From the NCBI RefSeq assembly GCF_009883635.2, contig NZ_CP026115.2, positions 4,588,001 to 4,652,000 of the forward strand: a stretch of DNA of 64,000 nucleotides, written 5' to 3'. Under the pieces are notes generated by a model that was not told where the DNA came from, did no database searches, and saw nothing but the letters and a program-made list of their open reading frames with translations. The position numbers were made by a program, and so were the translations under genes. The number at the start of each line of letters is the position of its first letter. The stretch's first letter is position 1. Positions 47,998 to 56,821 of this stretch are shown in pieces. The stretch comes from Pseudomonas putida (GTDB lineage Bacteria > Pseudomonadota > Gammaproteobacteria > Pseudomonadales > Pseudomonadaceae).

Positions 47998-50337
47998 TTA
48001 CCAGCGGTAGCTCAGGCTGGTGACCACGCTGCGCGCTTCACCCCGGTAGCAATAGCCTTGCTGGCAGTTGATGTAGCGTTTGTCGAACAGGTTGCGGGCG
48101 TTCAGGGCCAGGCGAACGCCGTCCAGGCTGCCGCCGAAGTCGTAGTGCACGCCCGCATCGACCAGGGTGTAGGCTTCGTTTTTCACGGTGTTTTGCGCGT
48201 CGCCATAGTTGCTGCCGGTATAGCGCGCACCGCCGGACACCCCCAGGCCCATCGGCAGGCGGTAGTCGAGCCACAGCGAGGCCAGGTGACGCGGTACGTT
48301 GAGCGGTTGCTTGCCTTCGTTGCCGTCGTTGCTCTTGGTCACTTCCGGGTCGTTGAAGCTGTAGCTGGCGGTCATCTTCAAGCGGTCGCTGAGGTCGGAC
48401 ACCGCCTCCAGTTCCAGGCCCTTGGACACCTGCTCGGCGGTGGGGATGCTGTTGATCGGGTTGGCCAGGTCGCGGGTCAGCACGTTCTTCTGGGTCAGGT
48501 GGTACAGCGAGGCGGTAAGCATCGTCGCGGTGCCGGGCGGTTGATATTTCAGGCCCACCTCGTACTGCTCGCCTTCGGTGGGCTTGTAGTCGCCGGTGCC
48601 ACTTTGCGGCTGGAACGAAGTGGCGTAACTGGCATAAGGCGCCAGGCCGTTGTCGAACAGGTAGAGCACGCCGACCGAGCCGGTGGTGGCTGAATCGTTG
48701 CGCTTGCTGTTGATGCCGCTGAGGTTGTCGCTGCGGCGCACATGCACGAAATCGCTGCGCAGGCCCGCCGAAAGGCGCCAGCGGTCCAGGTCGATCTGGT
48801 CCTGCAGGTACAGCCCGGTGCGTTGCTCCAGGCCATCTTCGTCAGCCAGCGGTGTGCCGGGCTTGGCCACCGGTTGATGGTAGTCGGGGGCGAAACGGTC
48901 GATCGACGGTGCCGGGCCGCTGGCATACAGCAGCGACGTGTCGATCCAGCCGTAGTCGACGCCGCTGAGCAGGGTGTGATGCAGCGCGCCGGTGTCGAAG
49001 CGGCTGACCAGGCGGGTGTCGGCCGACAGCGTCGACATGTCTTCGTAGACGCCCACGGCGTACCGGTCGAGGATGTGCCCTTCGCGCTCCTGATAGGGCT
49101 GCAGGTACTGGTTGGTGGTGTCGACCTGGCCGTAGCGCAGGTTCTGCTGGAAGCTGAAGGTGTCGTTGAACCTGTGCTCGAACTCGTAGCCGAACGTCCA
49201 CTGGCGTTGCTGCAGCTTGTCGAAGTATTCGTCGCCCTGCCAGAAGCTGGTCAGGTGGTCGCCTTGCTGGTAGAGCATTGGCGAGGCGGCGGTTTCACGC
49301 TCCTGATACTGCGCCAGCAGGGTCAGGCTGGTGTCGGGGTCGATCTGCCAGCTCAGCGAAGGGGCGATCAGGCGCACATCGTTGTTCAACTGTTCGATGT
49401 AGTTTTCCGCATCGCGGTACACACCGACCACGCGATACAGCACGTCCCCCGACGCGTCCAGCTTGCCACCCAGGTCGAACTGGCCTTGCTGATGGTCGTA
49501 GTTGCCGGCCTGCACCTGCACTTCGTTCTTCGCCTGCAGACTGGGTCGCTTGCTCACCCGATTGACCATGCCGCCAGGGCTGATCTGGCCGTACATCACC
49601 GACGACGGGCCCTTGAGCACTTCGATGCGCTCCAGGGTGTAGGCTTCGGTCTGGTACAGCGACAGCCAGCCGCTGCCGGGCTGGCGCAGGCCATCGAGGA
49701 AGTCGGCGCCGATGGTGGTTTCGAAGCCGCGGATGCTGATCATGTCGAACCGAGGGTCCAGGCCAGATGCGCCGACCCGCACACCGGCGGTGTAGGCCAC
49801 GGCATCCTCGACACGGTCGACCTTGCGGTCGGCGATCTGGTCGGCGGTCACCACGCTGATGCTCTGCGCGGTTTCCAGGATTGGCCGGTCGGTTTTGGTA
49901 GCGCTGCTGGCATTGCTGGCGAAGTAGCCCTGCACCGGGGCAAAGGCGCTTTGCCCGGCGCTGGCATCGATGCTGGTCGGGTCCAGTTGCAGGCCAGTGT
50001 CACTCTGGCCGGGTAACACCACATAGCCAGCGTTGGTCTTGTGCAGTTCCAGGCCACTGCCGCGCAGGAGCTGCGTGAGCCCATCTTCCAGCGAGCCACC
50101 GCCGGCCAGGCCTGGGCTGTTCAAGCCTTGCACGGTTTCGGGCGAGAACGACAAGGTGATCCCGGCGCGCTCGGCGAAGGTGCTCAAGGCCTGCCCCAGC
50201 GGGCCGGCCGGAATGCTTGGGGCGGTCGCGGTGGCTGCCTGCGCGCCAGTGGCGAGCAGGGTCAGCGCCAGGCACACGGCGCGATAAAGGGGGCGGGAGG
50301 GCAACGGCAGGCTGGCAGGCAACATGGAGCGGTCCAT
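47998..50337 (-). CDS. TonB-dependent siderophore receptor with signalling domain
   Basis: A 779-residue outer-membrane receptor. The signal peptide ends GAQAA. Residues about 45-110 form an STN (secretin/TonB short N-terminal) domain: AGPLGQALSTFAERAGITLS and LTQLLRGSGLELHKTNAGYV. This domain signals to FecR-like proteins. The plug has QSISVVTADQIADRK and ERIEVLKGPSSVMYGQISPG then GMVNRVSKRP. The barrel ends with VVTSLSYRW, the final aromatic expected for insertion. The substrate is unknown; the adjacent esterase suggests an ester-linked catecholate. A second ATG four codons in (50325) is an alternative start. Confidence 0.95.
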   Translation of the reverse strand: MDRSMLPASLPLPSRPLYRAVCLALTLLATGAQAATATAPSIPAGPLGQALSTFAERAGITLSFSPETVQGLNSPGLAGGGSLEDGLTQLLRGSGLELHKTNAGYVVLPGQSDTGLQLDPTSIDASAGQSAFAPVQGYFASNASSATKTDRPILETAQSISVVTADQIADRKVDRVEDAVAYTAGVRVGASGLDPRFDMISIRGFETTIGADFLDGLRQPGSGWLSLYQTEAYTLERIEVLKGPSSVMYGQISPGGMVNRVSKRPSLQAKNEVQVQAGNYDHQQGQFDLGGKLDASGDVLYRVVGVYRDAENYIEQLNNDVRLIAPSLSWQIDPDTSLTLLAQYQERETAASPMLYQQGDHLTSFWQGDEYFDKLQQRQWTFGYEFEHRFNDTFSFQQNLRYGQVDTTNQYLQPYQEREGHILDRYAVGVYEDMSTLSADTRLVSRFDTGALHHTLLSGVDYGWIDTSLLYASGPAPSIDRFAPDYHQPVAKPGTPLADEDGLEQRTGLYLQDQIDLDRWRLSAGLRSDFVHVRRSDNLSGINSKRNDSATTGSVGVLYLFDNGLAPYASYATSFQPQSGTGDYKPTEGEQYEVGLKYQPPGTATMLTASLYHLTQKNVLTRDLANPINSIPTAEQVSKGLELEAVSDLSDRLKMTASYSFNDPEVTKSNDGNEGKQPLNVPRHLASLWLDYRLPMGLGVSGGARYTGSNYGDAQNTVKNEAYTLVDAGVHYDFGGSLDGVRLALNARNLFDKRYINCQQGYCYRGEARSVVTSLSYRW

Positions 50338-50339
50338 TC

Positions 50340-50356
50340 AGGGAGTGATCACCCCT
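50340..50356. promoter_or_regulatory. Inverted repeat just before the receptor start
   Basis: AGGGAGTGATCACCCCT is a near-perfect palindrome (only the A/C pair at one position mismatches) ending 2 bases before the receptor ATG. It occupies the ribosome-site position. It could be an mRNA hairpin limiting translation or a binding site. Confidence 0.4.
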
Positions 50357-50391
50357 AACCGGATGAAATGGCAAAGTCCGACAAAAATTTT

Positions 50392-51318
50392 TCAAGCCTG
50401 GGCGACGACGCGGACCCACCAGCGGGTGTGCTGTTCGATACGCACCGGCAGCAGATGAGTGATGTTGCCCAGCAGCGTGGCGGGTTCATCCAGGCGGAAC
50501 ACCCCGGACAGCCGCAGGTCGGCAATCTGTGGGTCGCAACGCAGCCAGCCACGGCGGTAGCGGCCGGCCTCGGCAAGGAACTCGGCCAGGCGCATGTCAT
50601 TGACGATCAACAGGCCGCGTGCCCAGGCGAACGGGTCGAGGGCGCCGACGGCCAGGGCTGACAGTTGCTCGGGGTAAAGCGACAGGCCGCTACCCGCCTG
50701 CACGCGCAGGGTGCCTGCAGCGGCGCTGACCCGCACTTCACCGCGTTCGACATGCAGTTCGCTGTACCCGTGGCGTTCGCGCAGCACCGCGCGCGCCTGG
50801 CTGGCGTCGCACACGCCGTGCTTGCAGCGCACTTGCCAGTCGGCGCCATCCACCAGCACTTCGCCACTGCGCAGGAGGACCTCGCGGCCGTGCACGTCCA
50901 CGGCACTGTCGGTATTCAGTTGCAACTGCAGGCCGTCCAGCTTCCACAGGCGGCGCTCGCCAACGCCGGTGGCAAGGTCGCTGCGCCAGGCTGGCGGCGC
51001 GCTGTCGATCAACAGTGTGGCGCTGCCAGCGGCCAGCCCCAGGCCGAGCAGCTTGAGGGTACGACGGCGGTTCAGGTCGACCTCGGCCTGGCGCAGCAGG
51101 GCGGCGGTGCGGGTGGCGTCGGGAAGGTGGTTGTCATGGAAATGCCCACTGACCTGCTGCATGCGCTGCCAGGCCAGTTCGTGACGGGTATCACGCAGGC
51201 GCCACGCCTGACACTGGCTGAACAGTTCGACATTGCCCGGGTTGGCGCGCAGGCGCATCTGCCATTCGATGGCCATGCGCACGATGGCTTCGGGCAGGCG
51301 CTCGGCCGTGGCGGTCAC
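50392..51318 (-). CDS. FecR-family sigma-factor regulator
   Basis: A 308-residue membrane regulator. A GTG at 51318 overlaps the sigma gene stop (GTGA). The cytoplasmic N-terminal DUF4880-type part (about 5-80) has AIEWQMRLRANPGNVELFSQ and WRLRDTRHELAWQRM. A membrane helix follows near 105-125 (LKLLGLGLAAGSATLLIDSA). The periplasmic FecR domain has GVGERRLWKLDGLQLQLNTD and HVERGEVRVSAA. It would hold or help the FecI-type sigma factor until the receptor signals substrate. The order sigma-fecR-receptor is the standard FecIRA arrangement. Confidence 0.94.
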   Translation of the reverse strand: MTATAERLPEAIVRMAIEWQMRLRANPGNVELFSQCQAWRLRDTRHELAWQRMQQVSGHFHDNHLPDATRTAALLRQAEVDLNRRRTLKLLGLGLAAGSATLLIDSAPPAWRSDLATGVGERRLWKLDGLQLQLNTDSAVDVHGREVLLRSGEVLVDGADWQVRCKHGVCDASQARAVLRERHGYSELHVERGEVRVSAAAGTLRVQAGSGLSLYPEQLSALAVGALDPFAWARGLLIVNDMRLAEFLAEAGRYRRGWLRCDPQIADLRLSGVFRLDEPATLLGNITHLLPVRIEQHTRWWVRVVAQA

Positions 51319-51824
51319 TCGAAGCAGACCCGGTAGCAATGCAGCAGGGCACTGGCGACATGGCGCTCGACCGTGCGGCTGGAAACGCCGAGCTGTTCGG
51401 CGATCTGGCCGTGGCTCAGGCCTGCCAGCTGATAAAGCAGAAACGCTTCGCGGACCGCAGGTTTCAGGCCCTCGAGCAACTGTGCGATACGCTCCAGGCA
51501 CTGCAACGCCTCGTGGCGCACTTCCGGCGAGGGGTAGCTGGCTGCGGGCAGCTGCGCCAGGGCTTGCAGGTAGGCGCGCTGCAGGGCGTCGCGGCGCCAG
51601 TGGTCGACCACCAGGCCTCGGGCGATGCGGGCCAGCAGGGCCCTAGGGGCCTGGGCGCTGATCGGCTGGTTGCGCACCAGCAGGCGCACGAAGGTGTCCT
51701 GGGCCAGATCCGCCGCTTGCTGCGAGCAGCCCAGCGATCGCCTCAGCCAGGCGTGCAGCCAGCTGCGCTCGGTGTGATAAAGCACCTCGAGCGGTATGAT
51801 CGCATCGGTTTCAGGCGTGGCCAT
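51315..51824 (-). CDS. ECF sigma factor, FecI type
   Basis: A 169-residue or shorter sigma factor; the ATG at 51824 gives 169 codons. Region 2 reads LQLY-like VLYHTERSWLHAWLRRSLGC, QAADLAQDTFVRLL, and the -10 recognition helix with LARIARGLVVDHWRR. Region 4 has LLEGLKPAVREAFLLYQLAG, then LSHGQIAEQLGVSSRTVERH. The C-terminus overlaps fecR. No strong ribosome site is seen. A frame extending to 51887 would start inside the Fur-like site and is rejected. It should switch on the receptor-esterase genes when the siderophore is present. Confidence 0.94.
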   Translation of the reverse strand: MATPETDAIIPLEVLYHTERSWLHAWLRRSLGCSQQAADLAQDTFVRLLVRNQPISAQAPRALLARIARGLVVDHWRRDALQRAYLQALAQLPAASYPSPEVRHEALQCLERIAQLLEGLKPAVREAFLLYQLAGLSHGQIAEQLGVSSRTVERHVASALLHCYRVCFE

Positions 51825-51869
51825 GCAGCGCCCCGGGAGCAAGGTTGTGGGAGAAAAGCGCGCACCATA

Positions 51870-51885
51870 AACGCGAATCGTTCCC
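51870..51885 (-). promoter_or_regulatory. Probable Fur box upstream of the ECF sigma gene
   Basis: On the minus strand GGGAACGATTCGCGTT matches 12 of 16 bases of GAGAATGATTCTCATT. It is 46-61 bases upstream of the sigma ATG. Iron repression of the sigma gene is expected from the family. Confidence 0.55.
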
Positions 51886-51919
51886 AATTCAAACTTTTTC
51901 TTTCGCCGGGAGCAGCAAT

Positions 51920-51940
51920 GTGGGAGCGCGAAGCTCCCAC
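51920..51940. terminator. Hairpin with UUCG-type loop
   Basis: GTGGGAGC and GCTCCCAC form a perfect 8-bp stem around GCGAA, which reads TTCGC on the minus strand. It lies 17 bases after the stop of the small coiled-coil gene on that strand and may end its transcript. There is no T-run. Confidence 0.5.
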
Positions 51941-51956
51941 CAGAGGAGGGGATGAA

Positions 51957-52124
51957 TCAGAGGCTGACGGTTTTGCCGTCGCTACGCGCCTGCTCCAGCA
52001 ACATGTGCAACTGAGCGACCTGCTGGCGCAGCTGGTCACGTTCGTCCTTCAGTTTACGCAGCTCATCGCGGCGCATGGAGACATAGAGGGTCTGGGTTGG
52101 AGTAGCAGGCATCAAGGTACCCAT
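51957..52124 (-). CDS. Small coiled-coil protein
   Basis: A 55-residue protein from the ATG at 52124, with a GAGGTG ribosome site. Residues 14-48 form a probable coiled coil: MRRDELRKLKDERDQLRQQV then AQLHMLLEQARSDG. It is charged and has no signal peptide. A frame extending to 52208 has no translation signal. I do not recognise a named family; such short, charged helical proteins are common in Pseudomonas as hypotheticals. It is divergent from gnd. Confidence 0.7.
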   Translation of the reverse strand: MGTLMPATPTQTLYVSMRRDELRKLKDERDQLRQQVAQLHMLLEQARSDGKTVSL

Positions 52125-52328
52125 GAGCACACCTCGCGGTTTTGGCTGGTGACAGTTAAAGCGTAGACGCTTCACGCGGCGCGCATTTTGAATTCTTTCT
52201 CTGCTCATGGGAACTTTTTTGTTTAACGTTGTCGCGCCGTTCGTCGCTGAACCCTCGGGCGTCGTGCTGGACTAATCTGAAAAGTTGAACTGTGTTTGTC
52301 ATCCATTTCGAAAGGGGAGCAACGGCTC

Positions 52329-53309
52329 ATGCAATTGGGAATCGTCGGGCTGGGCCGCATGGGCGGCAATATCGCAAGGCGGCTGATGCGCGCCGGCCAC
52401 CAAACCGTAGTGCACGATCGTAACCGTGATGCCGTCGATACCTTGCATCGCGAGGGCGCGCTGGGCGCCCATGACCTCGGTGCGCTGGTACAGAAGCTCA
52501 AGGCACCGCGCGCGGTGTGGGTGATGCTGCCGGCTGGCGAGCCGACCGAGCAGACCATCGCCCAGCTGTCCGAACTGCTGGAGCCGGGCGATGCCATCAT
52601 CGACGGCGGCAACACCTTCTATAAGGACGACATGCGCCGTGCGGCCGAGCTGAGCAAGCGCGGCCTGCATTACCTGGACGTCGGCACCTCTGGCGGCGTC
52701 TGGGGCCTGGACCGTGGCTACTGCATGATGATCGGTGGCGAGAAGGAGGTCTTCGAGCGCCTGGAGCCGCTGTTCAAGGCGCTGGCACCGGGTGTCGGCG
52801 ATATTCCGCGTACCCACGGCCGCAACGGTGAGCATCAGCGTGCCGAGCACGGCTACATCCATGCCGGCCCACCGGGCGCCGGGCATTACGTGAAAATGGT
52901 ACACAACGGTATCGAGTACGGCCTGATGCAGGCCTACGCCGAAGGCTTCGACCTGCTGCGCAGCAAGGGCGGCAACGAGCTGCCGGAAGACCAGCGTTTC
53001 GACCTGAACGTGGCCGAGATCGCCGAGGTCTGGCGCCGTGGCAGCGTGGTTACCTCGTGGCTTCTCGACCTCACCGCCGATGCGCTGGTGGCCGACCCGC
53101 AGCTGGCGCAGTTCAGTGGCTCGGTGTCCGACAGCGGTGAGGGCCGCTGGACCATCGACGCCGCCGTTGAACAGGCGGTGCCGGTGCCCGTGCTGTCCAG
53201 CGCGCTGTTCGCCCGCTTCCGCTCGCGCCAGCAGCAAGGTACCTATGGCGACAAGATCCTGTCGGCCATGCGCCTGGGCTTCGGTGGCCACGTCGAGAAA
53301 AAAGACTGA
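52329..53309 (+). CDS. gnd: 6-phosphogluconate dehydrogenase (decarboxylating), short type
   Basis: A 326-residue enzyme of the shorter GndA/YqeC-like class that oxidises 6-phosphogluconate to ribulose-5-phosphate and CO2. The dinucleotide fold starts [17 protein letters not shown]. The catalytic segment is [16 protein letters not shown], with Lys and His-Asn, and the middle region has [18 protein letters not shown]. The short class often prefers NAD. The ATG at 52329 has a GGGGAGC ribosome site. Its stop shares a base with the zwf ATG (TGATG). Confidence 0.96.
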   Translation: MQLGIVGLGRMGGNIARRLMRAGHQTVVHDRNRDAVDTLHREGALGAHDLGALVQKLKAPRAVWVMLPAGEPTEQTIAQLSELLEPGDAIIDGGNTFYKDDMRRAAELSKRGLHYLDVGTSGGVWGLDRGYCMMIGGEKEVFERLEPLFKALAPGVGDIPRTHGRNGEHQRAEHGYIHAGPPGAGHYVKMVHNGIEYGLMQAYAEGFDLLRSKGGNELPEDQRFDLNVAEIAEVWRRGSVVTSWLLDLTADALVADPQLAQFSGSVSDSGEGRWTIDAAVEQAVPVPVLSSALFARFRSRQQQGTYGDKILSAMRLGFGGHVEKKD

Positions 53310-54814
53310 TGACCAAACAGACCATTCCTGCTGCTCCGCCCTGCACGCTATTCCTGTTTGGCGCCAACGGTGACCTGGTCAAGCGCCTGCTGATGCCGGC
53401 GCTTTACAACCTCAGCCGTGACGGTTTGCTGGACCGCAACCTGCGCATCGTCGGCGTCGACCACAACCCGGCCACGGCCGATGAATTCGCCGGGCGCCTG
53501 CATGCCTTCATGCAGGAACGCGACAAAGGCGGCGAGGGCGCTGCCAAGTGCCTGGACGAAAAGCTCTGGGCACGGCTGGCCAAGCGCCTGGACTACCAGA
53601 CTGGCGACTTCCTCGACCCTGCGACCTATGCGGCCCTGGCCAAGCGCATCGAAAAAACCAGCCACGGCAACGCCATCTTCTACCTGGCCACTTCGCCGCG
53701 CTTTTTCCCCGAGGTGGCTCAGCGCCTGGGCGATGCCGGCCTGCTCGACGAGTCTGCCGGTGGCTTCCGGCGTGTGGTGGTGGAAAAGCCCTTCGGCACC
53801 GACCTGGCCAGTGCCGAGGCGCTCAATACCTGCCTGTTGAAGGTGATGAGCGAGCGGCAGATCTACCGTATCGACCATTACCTGGGCAAGGAAACGGTGC
53901 AGAACATTCTGGTCAGCCGTTTCTCCAACGGCCTGTTCGAGTCATTCTGGAACAACCACTACATCGACCATGTGCAGATCACCGCCGCCGAGACAGTCGG
54001 CGTCGAAACCCGTGGCGCGTTCTATGACACCACCGGTGCCCTGCGCGACATGGTACCCAACCACCTGTTCCAGCTGCTGGCGATGGTGGCCATGGAACCA
54101 CCGGCGGCGTTTGCCGCCGATGCCGTGCGTGGCGAGAAGGCCAAGGTGATCGGTGCCATCCGCCCCTGGTCGGCGAAGATGGCCCTGAAGAACTCTGTGC
54201 GTGGCCAATACGTGGCGGGCAAGCAGGGCCGCAAGCCGCTGCCGGGGTATCGCCAGGAAAGCAACGTCGCAGCCGACAGCCAGACCGAAACCTACGTGGC
54301 GCTCAAGGTGATGATCGACAACTGGCGCTGGGCCGGGGTGCCGTTTTACTTGCGCACCGGCAAGCGCATGAGCGTGCGTGACACCGAGATCGCCATCTGC
54401 TTCAAGCCGGCGCCCTACGCGCAGTTTCGCGAGTCGGAGCTGGAACGGCCCAAGCCCAATTACCTGAAGATCCAGATCCAGCCCAACGAAGGCATGTGGT
54501 TCGACCTGCAGGCCAAGCGGCCAGGGCCGGAGCTGGTGATGGAGAACGTCGAGCTGGGCTTTGCCTACAAGGACTTCTTCAAGATGACCCCGGCCACGGG
54601 TTACGAAACGCTGATCTATGACTGCCTGACCGGCGACCAGACGTTGTTCCAGCGGGCCGACAACATCGAAAACGGCTGGCGTGCGGTACAGCCATTCCTC
54701 GATGCCTGGGCCCAGGTGGGTGAGGTGCATGAATACCGGGCAGGTGAGGACGGCCCCGAAGAAGGCAATGAGCTGCTGACTCGCGACAAGCGCGAGTGGC
54801 ACAAGCTGGGATGA
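53309..54814 (+). CDS. zwf: Glucose-6-phosphate 1-dehydrogenase
   Basis: A 501-residue enzyme that oxidises glucose-6-phosphate to 6-phosphogluconolactone. The Rossmann start is LFLFGANGDLVKRLLMPALY (GxxGDLxKR), the active-site signature is RIDHYLGKETVQNIL, and the FESFWNNHYIDHVQIT segment follows. Gnd and Zwf are translationally coupled, supplying reducing power and pentoses. This is one of the several Zwf paralogues that Pseudomonas genomes usually carry; it is not next to edd or hexR. Confidence 0.97.
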   Translation: MTKQTIPAAPPCTLFLFGANGDLVKRLLMPALYNLSRDGLLDRNLRIVGVDHNPATADEFAGRLHAFMQERDKGGEGAAKCLDEKLWARLAKRLDYQTGDFLDPATYAALAKRIEKTSHGNAIFYLATSPRFFPEVAQRLGDAGLLDESAGGFRRVVVEKPFGTDLASAEALNTCLLKVMSERQIYRIDHYLGKETVQNILVSRFSNGLFESFWNNHYIDHVQITAAETVGVETRGAFYDTTGALRDMVPNHLFQLLAMVAMEPPAAFAADAVRGEKAKVIGAIRPWSAKMALKNSVRGQYVAGKQGRKPLPGYRQESNVAADSQTETYVALKVMIDNWRWAGVPFYLRTGKRMSVRDTEIAICFKPAPYAQFRESELERPKPNYLKIQIQPNEGMWFDLQAKRPGPELVMENVELGFAYKDFFKMTPATGYETLIYDCLTGDQTLFQRADNIENGWRAVQPFLDAWAQVGEVHEYRAGEDGPEEGNELLTRDKREWHKLG

Positions 54815-54823
54815 AAGTGCTTT

Positions 54824-54858
54824 GTTGCCTGCCCGGGCCTCTTCGCGGGACAGGCAAC
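54824..54858. terminator. Hairpin between zwf and the GH15 gene
   Basis: GTTGCCTG-CCCG pairs with CGGG-CAGGCAAC around a REP-like core. It starts 9 bases after the zwf stop. A strong ribosome site for the next gene follows, so it may reduce rather than block read-through. Confidence 0.55.
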
Positions 54859-54875
54859 CTCATAAAGGAGGTTGA

Positions 54876-56672
54876 ATGCCCGCCCACATCGAAGACTACG
54901 CCCTGCTCGGCAACTGCCGCAGCGCCGCCCTGGTCAGCCGCGATGGTTCGCTCGACTGGTTATGCCTGCCGCGCTTCGACGCCCCGGCCGTGTTCGCCGC
55001 GCTGCTGGGCAACGAGGAGAACGGCCGCTGGCGCCTGGCACCCAGCGACCCCGTCGAGCACTGCAGCCGCCAGTACCTGGGTGACACCCTGGTGCTGGAA
55101 ACCACCTGGGTCACCGCCAGCGGCCGCGCTCGGGTGCTCGACTTCATGCCGCTGGACGAGGTCAACTCGGTGGTGCGCATCGTCGAGGGGCTGTCGGGCG
55201 AAACCAACTTTGAAATGGACTTGGTGCTGCGCTTCGACTACGGTCGCAGCGTGCCTTGGGTAGAGAAAATCGACCCGCTGACACTCAGCGCGGTGGCTGG
55301 CCCCGATCGTGTGATCCTGCGCAGCAGCGTGGTACCCCACGGCCTCGACCACCACACCGTCGCCCGTTTTCGCGTGGGGGCTGGTGAGCGCCAGCTCTTC
55401 AGCCTGCGTCACCAGCCCTCGCACTTGCCGGTGCAGCCCGACTGCGACATCGATCAGGCGCTGCAACACACCCTCACGCACTGGCAGGCGTTTGCCGACC
55501 GCTGCCCTGAGGTGGGTCCCTACACCGCCCTGGTGCGCCGCTCGCTGCTCACCCTCAAGGCCATGACCTACGCGCCCACCGGCGGCATCGTCGCTGCGGT
55601 CACCACCTCGCTGCCCGAACGCATCGGCCACGAGCGCAACTGGGACTACCGCTTCTGCTGGCTGCGCGACGCCACCATGACCTTGCTGGCGTTCATGAAC
55701 CTTGGCTATTTCGACGAAGCCCAGGCCTGGCGCGAATGGCTGCTGCGCTCGGTGGCCGGCAACCCTGAACAGATGCAGATCATGTATGGCCTGGCGGGCG
55801 AGCGCGACCTCACCGAGTACACCTTGCCCTGGCTGGCCGGCTACGAACACTCACAGCCGGTGCGGGTCGGTAATGCGGCGTCGGAACAGGTGCAGCTGGA
55901 CATCTATGGCGAACTGGCCGACGCCATGTCCCAGGCGATCAAGGGTGGCCTGCCGCGCCACCCACGCAGTGCGGCGATCTCCCGGCTGATCCTGCCTTAT
56001 GTCGAGCGCATCTGGCGCGACCCTGACGAAGGGCTCTGGGAAGTACGCGGTGGCCGTCAGCATTTCGTCCATTCCAAAGTCATGGCCTGGGTCGCCTTCG
56101 ACCGTGCGGCGGGGCTGGCCGACACCACCGAGGAAGGCCGCGAGCATGGCCGCCACTATCGGCAGGTGGCTGACGAGATTCATCGGGAGGTCTGCGCGCG
56201 CGGCCTTGATGCCGGCGGCCAGCACTTCGTCCAGGCTTATGGCTCGGCCGAGATGGATGCCAGCCTGTTGCAGATCGCCCTGACCGGCTTCTTGCCGGCC
56301 GAAGACCCGCGCTTTCAGCGCACCCTGGCGCAGATCGAGCAGCGCCTGCTAAAGAACGGCCTGCTGCTGCGCTACGACAGCGACAGCTGCAGCGACGGGC
56401 TGACGCCGGGGGAGGGCACGTTCCTGGTGTGCTCGTTCTGGCTGGCCGATGTGTACGTGCTGCTGGGGCGCGAGGCCGAGGCCCAGGCGCTGTACGAAAA
56501 GCTCACCGGGCTGTGCAACGACGTCGGCCTGCTGGCCGAGCAGTACGACCCTGCCGGCAAGCGCATGCTCGGCAACTTCCCCCAGGCATTCAGCCATATC
56601 GGCATCATCAACACGGCGCTGAACCTGCACCGGGCGCAGTGCCCGGTGCGGGACAGGGCACGTTGTGGCTAG
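54876..56672 (+). CDS. GH15-family glucoamylase-like glycoside hydrolase
   Basis: A 598-residue cytoplasmic protein (no signal peptide). The N-terminal beta-sandwich (residues 1-220: IEDYALLGNCRSAALVSRDG, SLDWLCLPRFDAPAVFAALL) precedes an (alpha/alpha)6 barrel. The barrel has NWDYRFCWLRDATMTLLAF (GH15 signature), VHSKVMAWVAFDRA and GEGTFLVCSFWL, with Glu in DGLTPGEGTF as a probable catalytic base. GH15 members release glucose from alpha-glucan or split trehalose, so it may link the glucan store to Gnd and Zwf, which sit just upstream. It has a strong AAAGGAGG ribosome site. The exact substrate is open. Confidence 0.93.
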   Translation: MPAHIEDYALLGNCRSAALVSRDGSLDWLCLPRFDAPAVFAALLGNEENGRWRLAPSDPVEHCSRQYLGDTLVLETTWVTASGRARVLDFMPLDEVNSVVRIVEGLSGETNFEMDLVLRFDYGRSVPWVEKIDPLTLSAVAGPDRVILRSSVVPHGLDHHTVARFRVGAGERQLFSLRHQPSHLPVQPDCDIDQALQHTLTHWQAFADRCPEVGPYTALVRRSLLTLKAMTYAPTGGIVAAVTTSLPERIGHERNWDYRFCWLRDATMTLLAFMNLGYFDEAQAWREWLLRSVAGNPEQMQIMYGLAGERDLTEYTLPWLAGYEHSQPVRVGNAASEQVQLDIYGELADAMSQAIKGGLPRHPRSAAISRLILPYVERIWRDPDEGLWEVRGGRQHFVHSKVMAWVAFDRAAGLADTTEEGREHGRHYRQVADEIHREVCARGLDAGGQHFVQAYGSAEMDASLLQIALTGFLPAEDPRFQRTLAQIEQRLLKNGLLLRYDSDSCSDGLTPGEGTFLVCSFWLADVYVLLGREAEAQALYEKLTGLCNDVGLLAEQYDPAGKRMLGNFPQAFSHIGIINTALNLHRAQCPVRDRARCG

Positions 56673-56728
56673 GGGCGCATCCAGTACCGGAGTAGACTAG
56701 GGCAACCCCCATTCGGCAAGGAGTACGC

Positions 56729-56821
56729 ATGAGCCTTCGTGGCCACGTTCGGCAGATCGACAACATCGAGTTCAACGTCCGCGACATCGCACGACGGGAA
56801 ATGTGGAAGGCCCAAGCCTGA
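56729..56821 (+). CDS. Possible 30-residue ORF upstream of the RutR-like regulator
   Basis: An ATG with an AAGGAG ribosome site 7 bases upstream opens a 30-codon frame (MSLRGHVRQIDNIEFNVRDI and so on). Its TGA overlaps the regulator ATG (TGATG). The arrangement suggests translational coupling or a leader peptide. The protein has no recognisable domain. It may be a vestigial N-terminus of a longer protein. Confidence 0.4.
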   Translation: MSLRGHVRQIDNIEFNVRDIARREMWKAQA

